Shown: positions 12,693 through 24,176 of the stretch, piece after piece
Layout of the letters: every line of letters begins with the position of its first letter
Numbering within the stretch: the stretch's first letter is position 1
Made by a program: the position numbers and the translations under genes
Assembly: GCA_037176885.1 (NCBI GenBank)
Contig: JAWWNJ010000036.1
Location: 434,001-498,000, forward strand
DNA: 64,000 nt
Origin: Favolaschia claudopus
Lineage: Eukaryota > Basidiomycota > Agaricomycetes > Agaricales > Mycenaceae
Direction of reading: 5' to 3'
Notes under the pieces: generated by a model
Databases searched by the model: none
What the model was told of the DNA's origin: nothing
Seen by the model: the letters and a program-made list of their open reading frames with translations, nothing else

Positions 12693-13240
12693 TGGAAGGG
12701 TCGGTTGACAGGCAAAGCAGCACAGCGGCGAGCAGGGGTGGGCGCAAGAGTCGAGAATGGAGAGGCCGCGGCATCAAAGAGAACGCAACAAAAGCGCCGC
12801 GGCAAACGCCGGCTTTCTTCTACCAGCCACCAAGGGCCAAGGCAATTGCGTTCTCAAAGCAAAAGTACAGTATCAATTCGAATTCAATTCGAATTCGCTG
12901 GCATTTGACGTCCGCGATACCTACGCAATCCTTGGACCGATCTATGGAGATATTATGTGACACTGGCAGCATCTAATCCTTCGAATTCCACTTGCAGTAC
13001 TAGCCTCCAGTGATCACTAGCAGACGCTCTCTGAAAGACGGCACCATACCCAGTACGTATCTTATGAGCCTTCTGGATTCTCGCCGCCGCCGTACATCTG
13101 TGGCAGTCACAATGCCCGGAGTCAAATGATTTTACTTTTACTTTGTGCTTTGAAGTGAAAGACTGAACGTGACGTCTGGGTGGGAAGCTGACTGATCCTG
13201 ACCAGGACATGCTTATGAAGCGGGACAGCGAATCACAGTC

Positions 13241-13247
13241 TATAAAG
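13241..13247 (+). promoter_or_regulatory. TATA box of epoxide hydrolase A
   Basis: TATAAAG lies 60 bp before the start codon at 13301, a normal core-promoter spacing in fungi. At the equivalent place the duplicate copy B reads TATATGAA, so the element differs between the two copies. Confidence 0.5.
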
Positions 13248-13300
13248 AAGGCACGCACGGACACCACACGGACACCATCCGAACTTCAAAGAACTGATTC

Positions 13301-14888
13301 ATGAGCGAAACCCCATTTAAGATCTCCATCCCGGATGCGGCTCTCGAGCGGCTTCAGAAAAAGCTTGAGCTCACTACTCTACCCGATGAGCTCGATGGGG
13401 CAGGATGGGACTATGGTGCTCCTCTCGCGGATGTTAAACGCCTTGTTATTCGGTGGACGAACGGTTATGACTGGCGCCACCACGAGGCACAGCTCAACGC
13501 TACACTGCCGCAATTTACCCGCCCCATCGCGGTGGACGGGCACGGAACGCTGAACATCCACTATGTTCATCAACGCAGCGAGGTCGCGAACGCCATTCCG
13601 TTGCTTTTCGTTCATGGGTGTAAGTCAAGTCATTGCTACACACGGATCCATATATTAATACTATTATAACCATCAGGGCCAGGAAGCTTCATCGAGGCGC
13701 GAAAGATTTTGCCTCTATTGACCACCAAGTCGGCGAATCATCCCAGTTTCCATGTTGTGACTTTCAGTCTTCCCGGATACGGTTTCTCCGAGGCAGCTTC
13801 GAAGCCTGGGTTTGGTATCCAACAGTATGCAGAGGTGCCCAGATTTGATTCATTTTTTGGCATTGTTTGACATATGAACTACAGGTTGGACACAAATTAA
13901 TGTTGGCATTGGGATACAATGAATATGGTTCGTTCCGTCTATTCTACGGGCTTCATTACTAACGACACAATTCAGTGACCCAAGGCGGCGATTGGGGCCA
14001 TGTGGTACGTCGCTAACTGGACCCATCCTGACAAGACACCAGATCTCAATGGCAGATTACCCGCAAAATCGCACAAGTGTACGGCGGGAAATACAGCAAA
14101 GCCTGGCACACCAACATGGTGATGTAAGTATCAGGAGTTCATCCGACGCTTTGTCACTTCTCACTGATTCATCAGGGGCCAACCTCCCCAGGGCGACGAC
14201 ACGCAAACCGAATTGACTGACAAAGATAAGCAACTCCTTGCGCGAAGGGAATGGCACCGCAAAAAGGGTATGGGATACATGGCAGAGCAATCCACCCAGC
14301 CTCAAACATTGGGTTACGCGCTCGCTGACTCGCCCGTTGGCCTCCTCGCGTGGATTTACGAGAAACTTGTCAACTGGACAGATAATTACCCATGGGAGGA
14401 TGATGAAGGTTCTCACCACACCTTGTTTCGATTCAATTGCCTACAGCTGAACTGCTTCCAGTTCTAACGTGGATATCGATCTACTATTTCTCGCGCGCCG
14501 GACCAGCCGCGTCGCTGCGTATTTATTACGAGGCCATGGGTCCCCATAAGACCGATGCCGAACGTGGATTCGCTGATGGTGCTGCTCCGGAGATCCCTCT
14601 GGGTTTGTCGCATTTCCCCCAGGAAATTGTTGCGTTGCCAAGGAGGCAAGTTTCTTTCCTCCATACCTGATTTTGAACGCATACTGAATCCTTGTCGATA
14701 GTTGGTCGCGCAAACTTGGAAATATCGTCTTTGAGGCAGAACATGACGGGGGAGGACATTTTGCGGCGTATGAAAAGCCGAATGAGCTTGTCGACGACGT
14801 CAGGAAGATGTTTGGACAGCATGGGCCAGCGTTCGGAGTAGTGGCTGGAAAGTCTGGGTATTCTACCGAAGGGAAAAGCGGGTTGTAA
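13301..14888 (+). CDS. epoxide hydrolase A (microsomal-type, alpha/beta hydrolase fold)
   Basis: It should open epoxides to diols through an aspartyl ester intermediate. Eight exons (13301-13619, 13677-13834, 13885-13927, 13976-14004, 14056-14123, 14176-14408, 14462-14645, 14702-14888) give 406 residues. The N-terminal part ([18 protein letters not shown]...) is the conserved N-terminal domain of this class. The oxyanion-hole motif HGWPG lies at about 105-109, split by intron 1. The nucleophile Asp is in GGDWG (about D179), encoded by a 29-nt exon. The acid is the Glu in HFPQEI (about 338), and the catalytic His is in GGGHFAAYE (about H364). Intron 7 starts with gcaagt, so it is a GC-AG intron. 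It is a recent duplicate of the gene at 57317 and an older paralogue of that at 59435. The natural substrate is unknown. Confidence 0.92.
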
Positions 14889-14952
14889 CTCGGATGCCAG
14901 TGCTTAGATTTTAAACCAGAATGTAAGTACAGTACCTCCTTCCAGTCGGCCG

Positions 14953-16163
14953 ATGAGAACCATTTTTGTAAAGGTGCCTTGTCGCAGCGATTCGTCAAGC
15001 TGTAGTACATACCCTCTTGGATCCCACTCTTTTATGCAGCCAATGACAGCGAGGCAGTACCATAGGTCACATCATGTCATGGGCCGGCCTTTGGACCCAC
15101 ATTACCTTGAGGGCTCAATCTACTCTCCCTTCTGGCCTCAATACGGAGAGGATGGACAACGGTTCGTCGTATCAAGTCATCGCATTATGATCGTCAACTC
15201 ATCTTATTTACAAGCTACAACGTTCAAGTTACTTGCGGCAGAGGAAAATTTCAAACAGGCGTCAACCTTGGCGGAGTTTGAATTCGACCACCTCAAACTA
15301 CTTTTCGAGAAAAATGGGGAATTTCATGTGAAGGAACATTGCTCTCGTCACTACTCTCTTGACGATGCTACCCTCTTCGATGATGCTATCCTTGTTCCAA
15401 GGGATTACCTCACAATTACTCCTTTACCTGGACTCACCCAAACCAAGCGGTCGCACGATGACCCTTCAGTGTACATCAAAAGACCGCCAGCCATTCTCTA
15501 CGATCCCAACGGCAAACACACCGGGGGAAAGTACATGCTTCACGAAGCGGTGATTTGCGAGGTACTCATGAAACACCCACATCCGAACATTTGTGAGTAT
15601 TTCGGATACGTCGCATCTGCAGTGGATGGGCGTATGGAAGGTCTATGCTTTCAACGCTATAGCCAGAGCCTCTGGGACTTGATTGTTGGAGATGGGCGGG
15701 ACGCACTGGATGTCGTGCCCGATGCGCATGACGTCGTCCTGAAGCTCACAGTGCAAGGCGTCGTCGAGGACATAAAGCGGGGTATTCAGCATCTTCATTC
15801 CTTGGGATACGCTCATGTCGGTTTCCCTGATCAATTTGTTATGATATGACACAAACTAACCACCAACTGTAGAATGATATCAACCCCTCGAATATCATGC
15901 TCAGCACGCAAGGACAGGCCGTGATCATCGACTTTGACTCGTGCCGCAAGGTGGGCGAGTCTTTGCGAACCGGAAAAGCGGGGTCGCCCGACTGGTCGAA
16001 TGATTCATTGGAATCGGATCCCGCCAGCGATTTTTATGGGCTGGAAAAGATCGAGGAGTGGCTGATGACGAAGACAACCGAGGATGAGGGGGCGCATGGG
16101 GACTCGGATGAACTAGACTCAGAGAGCGACGATTGTGATGATTCGGATGAAATTGACGGGTGA
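14953..16163 (+). CDS. protein-kinase-like fold protein
   Basis: Two exons are joined at a 56-nt intron (15817-15872). Kinase landmarks appear in order: VYIKRP (candidate ATP-binding Lys), HEAVICEVLMKHPHPNICEYFGY (alpha-C and hinge-like region), IKRGIQHLHSLGYAHNDINPSNIML (catalytic loop with HxD and the downstream Asn, joined across the intron), and VIIDFDSC in place of DFG. The activation segment is short and the C-terminus is a run of Asp, Glu and Ser. Such short kinase-like proteins are common in Agaricomycetes. The Ser after DFD suggests altered or no activity. The first ATG at 14953 lies inside the duplicated 3' flank of epoxide hydrolase A, so the ATG at about 15034 or 15079 is an equally likely start. 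The 14953 start gives 384 residues. Confidence 0.65.
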
Positions 16164-16199
16164 CCGGTGGCAGAGATAGTATTCTCGTTTACTCAGAAT

Positions 16200-18150
16200 C
16201 CGGAAGGTTCATTGTGAGATGCGTTTGCTGACAGAAGGTTTGGTGCTCAGGCTGGAATATTCCCTCCCTCGAGATGTGCTGGGCTCATTATCAGATTTTT
16301 CGACGACAACACTAGCTTACCAATGAAATATTGCAATCTTTCTTGAGGAATAACACACAACGCCGCACATTTCAACGCATCCAAGGGCCAATACTTGAAA
16401 CTGGCTTGGAAGTTGGAAGTAACTGAAAAGGAAGTTAGAGCAAACACGTTGGGTTGATGGCCGGCTGCGCGGCCCGGGCCTGGAGTTGTCACTAACCTGT
16501 ACCTTAGACTTGCCTTAGACCAACGATTGGAACGCAAAAGACTTTGGGGATAGTACTGGCTCGCCCTTCTGTGTGTGCGATGATCTCGAAGAAGATCCAA
16601 CGCGCCGCTGGAAGGTTAAGAATGCAAATAAAGAACTAATGCAAGAATCGCAGTCGAAGATGCGCTTAGAGATTTTCTGCATTGAAGACTTCAAGATACA
16701 GCTGGCAACTCTTACAGAGCTACGGGATTGGGAGCGCACAGCTAGCATGGCTCTTTGACATCTAATTGCTCCTGGTCTATCGTCCCTGCCCAAATACTCG
16801 AGGAACCTTTCGGGCTCAGTCTGGATTTTGACTCGGATTGGGTCCGAATGACGACTACTGGCACAACTCTACGTACTTCAGGAGCATCTACTGCCTGTCG
16901 CATGTCTGCTCTCGTTGGAGACACATTTTCGGCGTCGACTAAGGCTGTCAGCGTCTTTTAGGTTTTAGCGGGTTGACGAAACGCTTTTATGCCGACAAAT
17001 TGCTGGCGTGGCGTGGCTTGCGCGATCCGACTCACCTTCTATTCACCTTCGCTTCACGGGTTTCACGAATCAGCGCCTCACAGATCTCGACTTGGGTGAA
17101 GATTTGCTCAAAATTTCCTTTCGATGGCACTCTCTGGAAGTAGCACGAGGATCATCGAGTTCTTGCATCCATAGCTTGACATAGAGCAGCCTCGAGTCTC
17201 TCGAGACACTGTTTCTATGCTGTTCGAGGGAGTCAGGGCTCGATCTTTCGACTGTAACAGCGACCTTAATTTGCGCAATGACCTCGTTTGTTTCTGACTA
17301 TTGGCTTGATGTCGTGGTGGCATGCACGAATGTCGTTCGCGCCTCTATAACTACTCCGTCATGGCCCAGGACGCTCCGGGGCAACATGCTCAGCCCTGGC
17401 CATCTGACTTTCCTCTCGCTTCGCCTCGTGAAGTGGGACGACGGCCTTGCCCTCGAATGTCTATCTACCCCCTCTCAGAAACACTGCGCCTATTCCTCGA
17501 CATGACATACGAAGCGGTGACCTGGTAGGAGCCTGCATTCACGGAGTTCCAACTCCGCTCACCCAGCTTCTGGAAGATGGAGCTTCACGGGGCGACTGCG
17601 TATCTGCTCTTTCCCTAGGAATGCTGCGTCTGGTCCCCGACACAAGATACGGGGGTGACTTCGCGGGAGCTTCCATTCACGGAATCTCTGACTCCGTCCA
17701 CACAACCTCACGAAGATGCAGGTTCACGGAACCCCACAATCGTCTGAATGCCTCGTCAGCTCGCTTCTTCGAACGCCGGTCCACGCACTGCTCCTGACAC
17801 ATTTCACGGTGAATGAATGCTCGATCGACAACACCACGGCTTTCTTTTGGGCTCTCTGCTACGAGTAGGACGTTCAGCCGCTTGTGCCACAGCTGTATAG
17901 TCTGGTGCGTTGACGATGATGATGGAACTCGGTGATTCGGAGGATCTTTTGAGGGGATGATCTGTTGTGGATCTTTCTTGTTTTTAATTCTGTCTTCCGA
18001 TTATTCCTCTGACTTATTCGACGGGTTGCTATTAGTATTCTCTGTTCTGTAGGCTTGTAGTACAATTTTGTTGCTGACCAATAATACTTGAGTAAGCGAT
18101 ATTTGTTATTGTGGACGCGTCGCGTTTATCAACTTAACTTCAACCATATC
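16200..18150. other. no recognised gene
   Basis: The region holds only short frames. A plus-strand frame near 16573-16758 is charged and helical in character but has no partner exon. The stretch 17490-17740 contains a diverged tandem repeat, listed separately. The 300 bp before 18174 should carry the promoter of the condensin gene. No clear TATA box stands out. Confidence 0.35.
17490..17740 (+). repeat. diverged tandem repeat, period about 120 bp
   Basis: Two adjacent segments share the order of CGACA.GA.ATACG, GGTGAC, GGAGC, CATTCACGGA and a closing TTCACGG block, with many substitutions. One open frame crosses both halves and shows the repeat at protein level (ACIHGVP versus ASIHGIS). It may be a remnant of a repeat protein or simple DNA duplication. 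I recognise no family. Confidence 0.3.
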
Positions 18151-18173
18151 TATCAACACTCTGCGTGGCGCCT

Positions 18174-21100
18174 ATGGCTGGTACGCAAGAGCTTCAGGCG
18201 CCTGTGGCAGCCATATTTGAGCAGGCACAGACCTCGCTCGCCAATCACCGCAAGAACTGTGTCGCTCTGTACAAATTGCACGTTTCTGCGGCGGATAAGA
18301 AGAGCAAGAAGAAATCGGACTCGGGGGACCAAACCGCGTTCATTGGGATCTTTTTGGACATGGTTAGCCGTGTAGTGGCTGTCAAGAAGGGTCCTGCGAC
18401 TGTCGACCGCGTAATTAAGTTTATCGCGCAGTATGTGAGGTTTGTGAACGAGAAGGGTGCGTGTGAGGTTGTGGATTGTATGTTAAACCTTACCCGTCAT
18501 TGGTTAGCTCTGGAAGACAAGGCTAAACGGCAGCCGCAAGTCCCTACGAATTCAATCTCGTCCGGAAGCGCTGACGAAGACGATACGGTCGCGTCTGTGT
18601 TCGTGTCCACCATCTTGGAATGGCTCGTACAAGGTTTCGTGGCGAAGAACAAGAATGTTCGCTACGAAACAGTCCATCTCGTTGCGGAAATGATCTCGTT
18701 TCTCGGTGAAATAGAGTGCGTGTGGACGTTTGAGATCTGTTCTTCTAACTAACTATTCGCAGTGAGGATAGCTACCTGTCACTACGAGAAAGCCTCATCG
18801 AACGATCAACGTGCGACAAGGAGTCAACCATCCGCGCTCAAGCCGTCTCCGCCCTCGCCCGACTCATCGGTAGCGAAGATCCGAGCGAGCTGCAGGATGG
18901 CGAGAAGAGTATTCTAGACGTTCTTTTGGACGTGATGAACTCCGACCCAGCTCCGTACGTCGTTCACAACAATTCTCCTCTCCCCACTTAACCATCCCCC
19001 AGCGAAGTCCGCCGCGCAGCCCTCCTCCACGTCCCCCTCACCGCCGTGACCCTCCCCTCAGTCCTCACACGCACGCGCGACGTTGACGCCGTCACGCGCA
19101 AACTCGTCTACGCCTCCGTATTGACCCCGCGCCTCGAGCACCCACGACATCTCTCTGTGGCCCAGCGCGAGCAACTCGTGCAGACCGGCCTCGGCGACCG
19201 TGAGCCCGCTGTCCGGCTCGCTGCAAGCAAGATGGTTGCTGCTTGGTTTGAGCTCGTGCTTGCGGACCCGGTGGAAGAGCTGCCTTGGACGGGCGACGAC
19301 GGCGGAATCATGGCCGGTCTCATCGCGTTCCTTACGCTATTCGACGTCGTCGGGCCAGGCGAGGCAGTTGCTGTTGACGCGCTTCTTTCCCTTGCAGGGA
19401 GTAGGGCGGACGTATTCGACGTGTTTGTGTTTTCCGGTACGTGTTTCCTTGGTCTTTTTAATCCTAGCTCACAACATTCAGAGGACTACTGGCGCAATCT
19501 CACCCCCGAATCCGCCGTCCTCGCCCGCGCGTTCCTAGAACGCAGTCTCGCCGACAAACGCGAAGACCGTCTCGAGTCCGCTTCCCTGCCGGTGGTCACA
19601 GCCTTCGCATTCCACATCCAGGAAGCCTACAACCAGCTCCTGGCTGCGCTCGACGACGCCGAGGTCGCGCGCTCGCTGAACGACAACCCCGACGACGAGT
19701 TGCCGGAGGATATCGAGGAGGAGCTGGCGAAACGCGAGGTTATCCTCGGCGAGCTGCTCCGCATGGCGGTGAAGCTGGATTATATGGACGAGATTGGGAG
19801 GAGGAAGGTTTATACTGTTACGCGTGGGTTATATTTCACTGTACGTTCGCTGTGGCTGACATAGTATCATAACAGGGGACATGCTCGCCCACCCGCAGCT
19901 GCCACCCGGTCTCATTGATCGGTGCCTTGACGTGCTCAAGGAGATCATGCCGACTGAACGCGAGCTTATTCGCGTGGTTGTGGAGATCGTCATGGATTTA
20001 AGGGAGCCTGAGGAAGAGGAGGGGGAGAACAACGAGGTTTGCAGCGCTGCCTTCAATTATTTTCGGAAGAATGCTAATTCATACTCTTCATCTAGCAGGA
20101 ACAAGAACTGACGCGCTCCGATATCACGCAATCCACCTTGCGGAAAGAACGCTCGATGCGGCGGGCGAAGGGCCGTCAGGAGATGACACCCGAGGAAGCG
20201 GCGGGTGCGGATCTCGTCGACATGCGGTGCCTCACGCTGGTCATCAGCATGCTTGAGCGCGTACATGGGGTATGTCGTCTAAACGCCTTAACGCGTCTTC
20301 TTCACATGCATTGAGTGCTGACGATGTCGTACGCAGAACTTCGAGGACAACTCAACATTAGAGGGTATCCTCGCGGATCTCATCATCCCTGCCGTGCGTC
20401 GTAAGGAGGTTGGCATCCGCGAGAAGGGCTTAGTGGGGTTGGGATTGTGCTGTCTTATTGCGAAGGTCAGTGTCTCCGAACCGTGATTTCACGAGCCCGC
20501 CATACTCAGAAATACTTGCAATGTTTCACAGAGCATTGCAATCAAGTCGTTGCAGCTCTTCCTCAGTCAGATTCAGAATGCGCCGGAGCAGCTCAAGTTC
20601 AAGATCCTGCAGATTGTCTTTGACTTGATGGTCATGTATGACCGGCAACTGTGGGGGAGGGAGGAGGATGTGAGTTCCATCTAAATCGAATGCGTTGGTA
20701 GGAAGCTGATGAGAATAGGGCCAGGCGATTCTGACGTTCCTCGTCGATACACTGGACGTGGAGGAGTCGCCTGTCGTGCAGGCCGTTCTGTGCGTTGGGC
20801 TAGCGAAGCTGCTGCTTGCTGGACTGGCGCAAGATCCTAAGGTAAGTTTCTGATTATTCTGGTATTCGATGTCTTCCTTATCATTGTCATTTTGTAGATC
20901 ATCAAGAGCCTCCTCCTGGCATACGTCTCGCCGTTCACAGCCAACAACGCCGAGCTCCGCCAATGTCTGTCGTACTTCTTTTCCGTATACTGCTATTCCT
21001 CTGCGGATAATCAAAGTCGACTGAGGACGGTGTGTTCACAGTCAAATCCTTACCCTCAATGCAATTGACTGCTCGCCGTCTATGTCCAGATCTTCATGTC

Positions 21101-23188
21101 CGCGTTCGACGAGGTGACGCGCATGCACGACGAGCTCGAGGACGATCAGACGATGATCTCCCCGCAGCAGTTTGGCTTGTTGGTCGTCGATTGGACGGAC
21201 TCGAGGAAGGCAGCGGAAACGTCGGTGTTGAGTTCTTCCTGCTTTTTTTCTTCGGCTGAACGCCATGCAGCGCCACGCAGGCATCGCGCCGTATACACGC
21301 CGAGCTCGCCGTGGATATTCTGGTCGCCTTGTACGACTCCGATCGCCGAAGTGAGCAAATCCGCGTTTGTACTCTTCTTCGAGGCTCACCGTTGCTTTCA
21401 GGCGAGGATCAGGAGGTGCTGTGCACGTTGCTTGGCCATCTGCATCTCGAAGGCCCGTTGGCCGCGCCTTTGTTCGTCAAGCTGAGTGTGCTGCTAAAGC
21501 ATATTCAGACGGTAGTCCCTTCAGCTATTCGCTCACGCATGATCACCTGCTTATTGTTTGTCTTCTTCTCCAGCAATGTGCTTTCGACGACCAGACCCTC
21601 GACAAAGCCATCGGACGATTCAAGAGCCGCGTTACGACTCAGTTTGAGGCTGATTTGGCGGAGGTTGATTGGGCGGAGTACGGGACGCCGGAGATGCAGG
21701 AGTTGTACGATTTCATTGGGATCGATATGCCGGACTGGGCGAGTGAAAAGTGTGTCTTTTCGTCTCCTCTGCAGTTAGACGAGACCTTATTTTTTTGCCC
21801 TGCAGGGAGAAGGCGGGGTCACGTCCTGCAACTCCAGAGTGAGTGATACACGAGTGGCGTAGTCGATCATGTTCTGATGTTTGCCGTAGGTCGCCCATAC
21901 CTTCGAAGTCGCGTAAGGGCAAAGAGAAGGCACCGGCCAGAAAGTCGCGTTCAAAGTCTGCTCCGGCTCCTGCGGAGGATACTGAGTACGTTGAGAGAAT
22001 TGATTCGACATTACATCTGCTCATGAACATCCCCTTTTCCAGTCAGGATTCTGATGATGCGGACGATGATGAAGGTCCACCGCCCAGCCCAACTCCAGTG
22101 AGAAAGGTGTCTGTAGAACCACCCGAGCGACAGCCGAGTCCAGCGCCAGAGTCGGAGTCCGAGTACGTTGTTTGTTGCAATTTCGCTTCCTGCTCATGTC
22201 GTTCAGGCAGGAAGGTGGTGGCGAGGACGAAGAGGAGGAAGATGCACGGCCACCCACTCCGTCGCCCAAACTTAAGGCCAAGAAAGCGCCTAGACGATCG
22301 CGGTCCAAACCTGAGTCGGAGACCGAGTACGTTGCTTATTTTGCAATCATGATTCCTGCTCAAGTCGTTCAGACAGGAGGGTGGTGGCGAGGACGAAGAG
22401 GAGGAGGACGCACGACCGCCCACTCCATCGCCCAAACCTAAGGCCAAGAAAGCGCCGGCTAGACGATCGCGGTCCAAACCCGCGCCGTCAGAAAAGCCTG
22501 AGTATGTAGTTTCCATTATATCATATGTGCAACGGTCTCTGAATCTGTTTGTAGGGCAGCTTCGGACGAGGAGGTGAAGGCTGCTCCCAAACCCAGGGCC
22601 AGCAGGGCGAAGGCTCCGGTAAGAGTGAAACGATCCCAGTCGAAGGGGGCTAAACGGGAAAGCGAGTACGTAGTCCTCGCCACCTTGTTCGTTTGTCGCC
22701 TCATGTCCGAAAGTCACTCTGGCGACGAGACACCAGTGTCTGTACCGTCTGCCGCCGCCCCTCGCAAGTCTACGAGGCGATCAAGGTCGAAGAATCCTCC
22801 GCCACCACCACCTCCTGAGGAGGATCTCGAGTATGCAACTTTGTTGTTTCCTTTCCATTGTCGGAGTTGACTGACCCATTGGCTCAGCTCTAATGCCGAA
22901 AACGACACGCCTCCTTCGGGACCTGTGACCCCTCCGAAAAACACGAATGGACGAAAGTACGTCGTTATCTTCGCTTCTGACATTGTCACGAATCAATCAC
23001 TCAGGAGGGTTCGTACTCCCGGCGCGAAACTAGCGCTACCGTCTCCCGCGGACAAGAAACGCAGGAAGCCTGCTGCCGCTCCTCCTCCCGCGCCCGTGGG
23101 GACGCGCAGGAGTAGTCGGCGCACGCCTCGCGAGGTAGCCCCTGTGCCTGCCTCAGACGATGAGTTTGGTGGATATTCGGAGAGTTGA
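18174..23188 (+). CDS. cnd3: condensin complex non-SMC subunit Cnd3 / CAP-G (HEAT-repeat)
   Basis: This is a regulatory kleisin-binding HEAT subunit of condensin, needed for mitotic chromosome compaction in the nucleus. About 23 exons can be joined. The N-terminus (AGTQELQAPVAAIFEQAQTSL) and the following helices (FIGIFLDMVSRVVAVKKG, FVNEKGACEVV) fit the subunit. HEAT-type helices continue through SVLTRTRDVDAVTRKLVY, REPAVRLAASKMVAAWFE and LRQCLSYFFSVYCYSSADNQ to IFMSAFDEVTRMHDEL. From about 21800 the protein becomes a disordered tail of alternating acidic and Lys/Arg/Ser/Pro-rich blocks, spread over about nine short exons joined by phase-2 introns. One exon-plus-intron unit is tandemly duplicated. 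The ATG at 18174 is chosen because the frame opens only at a GTG upstream. One internal intron (about 19825-19877) uses gtgggt, and the splice near 21230 is less certain. Confidence 0.88.
22150..22490 (+). repeat. tandem exon-intron duplication in the cnd3 tail
   Basis: Unit 1 is about 22150-22312 and unit 2 about 22313-22490, a period near 165 bp. Each holds a GAGTCGGAG end of one exon, a 44-46-nt intron starting gtacgttg and ending gtcgttcag, and an exon coding for QEGGGEDEEEEDARPPTPSP followed by a KAKKAPRRSRSKP-like block. Unit 2 differs by a few substitutions and an added alanine codon near its 3' end. Copying an intron together with its exon keeps the frame, because both borders are phase 2. 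Confidence 0.85.
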
Positions 23189-23199
23189 CATTTGTATAG

Positions 23200-23471
23200 A
23201 GTATAACTCGGATCGGATTCTTTGCTTTCGTGCTGTTGTTGTAGCTGCTGTGTTATTCATTATCATATGTATTTGATACGTCAGCATATAGACTGGGTTC
23301 CTCAATGTCGAAAAAGACTAATAACTGAGCGGAGAGTTTCTAAATAAGGAAAAACACTCGAGCATCGTCCCATATTCAATCTTCACGCGTCAATGGGAAT
23401 CGTGTGTGTGGCAAGGTCGTCAGTTGGAGCAATAATACAGCGTCCGGGTACAGTGTCCGTGCAAAGCAAAT
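23200..23471. other. convergent intergenic region
   Basis: This is the shared 3' region between the condensin gene on the plus strand and the anchored secreted protein on the minus strand. It is AT-rich at about 23195-23290 and I see no gene in it. Confidence 0.4.
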
Positions 23472-24176
23472 CTAGCTACAAGAAAGGGCTCCTACGAAAA
23501 CCCCCAAAGCAACGACAAGAACAGTGTACCACAGTCGCGAAAGCGCCACAGCAGCTGGCAAATCGGATGAAGCGTTTGAGCTCGGGCTTGGTACAATTTT
23601 CTGTGGAGATATTTGGACGGTAGAATCTGGCGCGGTGACCTTTTCGTTACAAGTGTCCACGATGTCTACGAAAGGAAACAATTAGGATTCGATTGAATTA
23701 GGGAGAAAGCAATGAGCGCACCATCAAGAAGAGTCTGCATAAGCTCTACTTGGGTTTCGTTCACAGCCTGGCAATTGAAGCAGTCTTCAATGATTCTAAA
23801 GTTGTTGGGTGTGCATTCGCAGTATATATAGGTTATGTCGAATATGCCGACCGCGTTGCATTGCTGGCGGTTGTTTACAATCAGCTTGTCGTTAGAAGAT
23901 AGTTTTGCACGCACAGTGTTCATCACATTATACGCATCGCAGACGTCCACGCATTGAGGTAATGCTTTCGTTATATTCCCGACGCCTGAGTTTCCCAGCA
24001 TTTCACGACTAACTCGAAATTAAAGCAGAACTTCAGCATCACTCACGAACTTGTGCAGAGACCTGTGTCGGAGCCAGTACAGCCAGCCATAAAAAAGCGA
24101 GCAGAATACTACATGCTGCTGTGGAGATTCGGCGCGCACTTTGATGAACGCAAGATCCAAGAAACCCTGCAGTCAT
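23472..24176 (-). CDS. small secreted cysteine-containing protein with C-terminal membrane anchor
   Basis: Three exons (24176-24047, 23985-23722, 23665-23472) sum to 588 nt, or 195 residues. The N-terminus has a hydrophobic signal segment (SILLAFLWLAVLAPTQVSA) preceded by a longer basic stretch. The middle has a cysteine pattern around CVDVCDAY, QQCNAVG, CECTPN and CFNCQ, a type seen in many Agaricomycete surface proteins. A Ser/Pro-rich linker follows, then a C-terminal hydrophobic run (YTVLVVALGVFVGALS) ending in Cys-Ser, as in GPI-anchored proteins. The function is unknown, but location at the plasma membrane or cell wall is likely. The start at 24176 is the only in-frame ATG before the signal segment. 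A competing ATG at 24260 is in another frame. Confidence 0.65.

Larger units (their letters stand above)
12976..14975 (+). repeat. segmental duplication, copy A (epoxide hydrolase unit)
   Basis: This block matches 56985-59010 nearly base for base over long runs. The matched DNA includes about 320 bp upstream of the start codon (the GATCACTAGCAGACGCTCTC stretch and the CATCTGTGGCAGTCACAATG stretch), all eight exons, the introns and the 3' flank down to a GCCGATGAGAA sequence. Small insertions and substitutions separate the copies. Both reading frames stay intact. Confidence 0.85.

Noticed and set aside
18165..18173. GTG upstream start of the condensin gene
   Set aside because: GTG is not a normal start in fungal nuclear genes. 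The in-frame ATG at 18174 is used.
22043..22717. Long minus-strand frame of 224 codons across the cnd3 tail
   Set aside because: It is the antisense shadow of the repetitive Glu/Asp/Lys/Arg-coding modules. The plus-strand exons and introns explain it.
23472..23681. Separate small gene at the C-terminal part of the anchored protein
   Set aside because: It is exon 3 of the three-exon gene 23472-24176. The intron and phase match exactly.
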